The notes beneath the pieces are model-generated. The model made no database searches and was not told the DNA's origin. It worked only from the letters and a program-made list of their open reading frames with translations. Positions 61,697-64,000 of a stretch of 64,000 nt of DNA are shown one piece after another. The number at the start of each line of letters is the position of its first letter. Position 1 is the stretch's first letter. This stretch comes from Sphingomonas kyeonggiensis (GTDB lineage: Bacteria > Pseudomonadota > Alphaproteobacteria > Sphingomonadales > Sphingomonadaceae): contig NZ_JACIEH010000002.1 of the NCBI RefSeq assembly GCF_014196745.1, forward strand, positions 1,302,383 to 1,366,382, read 5' to 3'. A program made the translations under genes and the position numbers.

Positions 61697-63208
61697 ATGC
61701 GCCGTGCTTTGTCTGTCGCCCTGCTGCTCGCTGCCGTCAGCCCCGTTGCCGTTCATGCGCAGGACGGCAATGCGCCGATGCCGCCGGCCTTCCTGCGCGC
61801 GATGGAGCCGATGGTCCCGCGCGATGCCGCCAGCGATCGGGTGGTGACGACGCAGCATGTCGCGATGATCGGCGGCAAGAAGCTCGCCTATCGCGCCGTC
61901 GTCACCGAGCTGCCGATGCCGGGGGCGGGCGGCACGCCGGTCGCGGTGGCGGTCAGCTATGGCTATCTCGCAGATGTGAAGGGCGATGCGACGAAGCGGC
62001 CGGTGCTGTTCGTGTTCAACGGCGGCCCGGGCGCCTCGTCCTCGCCGCTGCACATGCAGGCGCTCGGCCCGCGCCGGATCGTGGGCAAGGGCGATGCGGC
62101 GCATCTCGAGGACAATCGCTTCAGCCTGCTCGACGCCGCCGACCTGGTGTTCATCGATCCGGTGGGGACGGGCGCGAGCATGCCGCTCAAGGACAAGGAT
62201 GCTTCGGGCTATTGGGGCGTCGGCGGCGATGCGCGCGGGGTGGCGCTGATGATCGAGCGCTGGCTGGCGGCGAACGGGCGCACGGGTTCGCCGGTGGTGC
62301 TGGTCGGTGAAAGCTATGGAACCTCGCGGGCGCTTGCGGTGTTGAACGAGACCAGCAAGGCGAAGAAGGCGCTGCCTGATGGTGTCGCGTTGCTCTCGCT
62401 GGCGATCGGCGACAGCGACGGGCCGGTGATTTCGGACGTGGTCAAGCTGCCGACCCTGGCTGCGGTGGCCTGGTATCACCAGGCGATCGATCGCGGTGGG
62501 CGCAGCGTCGAGCAGTTTTATGCGGAGGCTCTGGCCTTCGCGCAGAAGGACTATGCGCTTGCGCTGCTCAAGGGCTCGACGCTTTCGGCCGCCGAGAAGC
62601 GCAAAGTCGCGGAGCGCATGTCAGCGCTGACCGGCCTGCCGGTGTCGCTGCTCGAGGAGAAGAACCTTCGCCTCGACAATTACGACTTCATGCTCAACCT
62701 GCTCGCCGCCAAGGGCCTGCGCACCGGCCAGCTCGACGGCCGCGCCACCCGGGCGATCGCGGAGTCCAAGCTCCGCCCCCCCTTCGACGATCCCTCGATG
62801 ACGCTCGGCGCCAGCTCGGCGCAGCTGATCGAGACCTATCTCAAGACTGAGCTCGCCTATACGCTGCCCAGCCCCTATCGCAGCCTCAATCTGGGCATCA
62901 ACTTCAAGTGGAACTGGGACAAGGAATATGGCGGCAGCTACCGCTCCATGTCCTTCGCGCAATATCTGAAGGCGGCGATGGACGCAAAGCCGAGCCTGCG
63001 CGGTTTCACCGGCGGTGGCTATTACGACATCACCACGCCGGTCTATGCCGGGCAGTTCGCGCTCGAGCAGGCGGGTGTGTCGATGGACCGCGTCGCGGCG
63101 CATCACTATGCCGCCGGGCATTCGGTGTTCGAGGACGAGGAAGGGCTGGCGGCGCTCAGCGCGGACCTGCACGCCTTTGTGGCGCAGGTCGTTGCCGCCA
63201 AGCCGTAG
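61697..63208 (+). CDS. Exported S10 family serine carboxypeptidase, copy 3
   Basis: The 503-residue protein has a signal (RRALSVALLLAAVSPVAVHAQ). It has FVFNGGPGASSSPLHMQALG, DPVGTGASM, and LVGESYGTSRAL with Ser206, then the His region AAHHYAAGHSVFEDE. It lies directly after the Tat-exported PLP enzyme and probably forms a two-gene operon with it. It completes a set of three periplasmic S10 enzymes serving the same TonB/permease uptake route. It is convergent with the gene at 63209, with no bases between the stops. Confidence 0.9.
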   Translation: MRRALSVALLLAAVSPVAVHAQDGNAPMPPAFLRAMEPMVPRDAASDRVVTTQHVAMIGGKKLAYRAVVTELPMPGAGGTPVAVAVSYGYLADVKGDATKRPVLFVFNGGPGASSSPLHMQALGPRRIVGKGDAAHLEDNRFSLLDAADLVFIDPVGTGASMPLKDKDASGYWGVGGDARGVALMIERWLAANGRTGSPVVLVGESYGTSRALAVLNETSKAKKALPDGVALLSLAIGDSDGPVISDVVKLPTLAAVAWYHQAIDRGGRSVEQFYAEALAFAQKDYALALLKGSTLSAAEKRKVAERMSALTGLPVSLLEEKNLRLDNYDFMLNLLAAKGLRTGQLDGRATRAIAESKLRPPFDDPSMTLGASSAQLIETYLKTELAYTLPSPYRSLNLGINFKWNWDKEYGGSYRSMSFAQYLKAAMDAKPSLRGFTGGGYYDITTPVYAGQFALEQAGVSMDRVAAHHYAAGHSVFEDEEGLAALSADLHAFVAQVVAAKP

Positions 63209-63870
63209 TTACCGGGCGGGGAAGTTCGCCTTCCAACGTTCGTCCAGCTTCGCCGCCGCGCTCTTGCCCTTCGCCGCGGCTATGAAGGAGATGCCGCGCA
63301 GCGTGACGCTGTGGCCGCCGAGCAGCTTGCCCGAGATAGTGTACCCACATCGTAGAGCGCGCTGTCCGAATGCGGCTCGCCATTGACCAGGAACTGGGTG
63401 GTGACCAGCACCGGAAGGCGCTCGTCGCCGCGACTGTTGTCGGGCAGCTTGGCCGCATTGCGCGCCTTTTTCAGCGCCTCGTCGAACCATTTCACGTCGA
63501 TCCGCGGTTCGCCGGTGGTCTCCACCGCGGCGATGCCCAGCGGCGAGGGGAAGGCGATCTTCTGGCTCTGGACGGTCTGGTCGGCCGAAGACGGCTTGAG
63601 CACCAGCACGCGCTCGCCGGAATCTGCCGCGACCAGCACCAGCGTGCCGGCGCGGGCGGAGGCACGCTCGGCGCTCGCGCTCTCCGCAGCCTTGCTGTCG
63701 CTGCGCTCGCTCCAGTTGTTCCACAGGGTCAGCGCGGAGATGAGGACGGCAACCACCGCCAGCACTTCGCCCACGGTTATCCAGCGGCGACGGATCGCGG
63801 CGGCCTCGGCCGCGCGTTCCTCGTTCTTCTGATCCACAGGCGCTTCGGGTTCGGGGGAATCGAGACTCAC
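63209..63870 (-). pseudogene. Membrane-anchored hypothetical protein, single-base frameshift
   Basis: The ATG at 63870 starts a protein with one membrane segment (WITVGEVLAVVAVLISALTLW), a short helical linker rich in Ala and Ser, and a beta-rich domain (RAGTLVLVAADSGERVLVL, VLVTTQFLVNGEPHSDSALYDV). Near 63344-63346 (CCC on the plus strand) the frame shifts. One added base would continue GYTISGKLLGGHSVTLRG to the stop at 63209. The function is unknown. The lesion is at a short homopolymer, so a base-call error is possible. Confidence 0.7.
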
Positions 63871-63915
63871 GCCGGCCGTTCGATCATCCCGCGCCTGGGC
63901 GTCAAGCCGCTGCGC

Positions 63916-64000
63916 TCAGAACAGGAACTCGTCTGCCGCATCATGCGACGGACCGCTGCCCGGCGCCTTGGCCGCCGTCGCCGGGCGCGTGATCTTCGGC
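63916..64000 (-). CDS. C-terminal end of a gene continuing beyond the window
   Basis: A minus-strand frame is open from the window edge to a stop at 63916-63918. It reads KITRPATAAKAPGSGPSHD then AADEFLF. The Ala/Pro/Ser-rich tail with an acidic end is typical of a disordered C-terminus, but the family cannot be told from 27 residues. It lies about 45 bp before the start of the frameshifted gene on the same strand. Confidence 0.4.
   Translation of the reverse strand, partial: PKITRPATAAKAPGSGPSHDAADEFLF

Overview
The window is high-GC DNA whose gene content and protein style point to a sphingomonad-type alphaproteobacterium (Sphingomonas or a close relative). The indicators are a TonB receptor with an N-terminal plug motif and Ala-rich signal peptide, MipA/OmpV and OprO/P-type outer-membrane proteins, an IorAB-type molybdenum hydroxylase, S10 peptidases with peptide-uptake genes, and intergenic palindromes of the GTCATCCCCGCGAAGG kind. 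This assignment is inferred from recognised families, not from a database search. No rRNA, tRNA, CRISPR array or intact transposase was seen.

Region 1 (1-24 kb) is a redox and regulation zone. After the tail of a cysteine synthase come TetR/SDR, AKR/Tat-SDR/MFS/AraC, and a translationally coupled IorA-cytochrome c-IorB periplasmic oxidoreductase operon. A MipA-like protein, a second AraC paralogue, several more SDRs, a phospholipid-methyltransferase-like gene, LysR and AraC regulators and an extended SDR follow. Six SDR-type enzymes lie within 20 kb, nearly all beside their own regulator. The region also holds broken genes: an ECF sigma-factor fragment, a frameshifted and truncated PaoA-like iron-sulfur subunit, and a frameshifted LysR gene.

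Region 2 (24-34.6 kb) carries a MarR/FAD-monooxygenase pair with a perfect palindromic operator, a methyl-accepting chemotaxis protein relic, and a transport locus. The transport locus is a four-gene minus-strand run (solute-binding protein, citrate/tricarballylate-type MFS, OprO/P porin, DHA2 exporter) divergent from a DctA-like symporter, with a LysR regulator behind it. It is probably for a di- or tricarboxylate. A decayed GntR (FCD) regulator lies beside it.

Region 3 (34.8-39.3 kb) has a methyltransferase with a regulatory domain, a split small gene, and a DGPF/YciI-like protein followed by an ECF42-type sigma factor. A good candidate for the autoregulated ECF42 promoter lies upstream.

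Region 4 (39.7-51.2 kb) is an accessory island of poorly characterised genes rich in nuclease-like folds: a DUF6602-type PD-(D/E)XK protein, a long PIN protein divergent from a YHGS protein, a proteasome-like Ntn hydrolase, a 716-residue restriction-fold protein with a SEC-C tail, an AlbA_2 (Schlafen-like) protein, an HNH protein, and a coupled hypothetical/PIN pair. Copies of a dispersed intergenic repeat lie in and around it. This is the best place to look for an undescribed defence-type system.

Region 5 (51.4-63.2 kb) is a coherent peptide-utilisation locus: TonB receptor, three different exported S10 serine carboxypeptidases, two PLP enzymes (one with a Tat signal) and an APC permease. 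The window ends in a frameshifted membrane-anchored protein and the tail of another minus-strand gene. Several genes carry apparent single-base lesions, two of them at short homopolymers, so raw reads should be consulted before calling them true pseudogenes.
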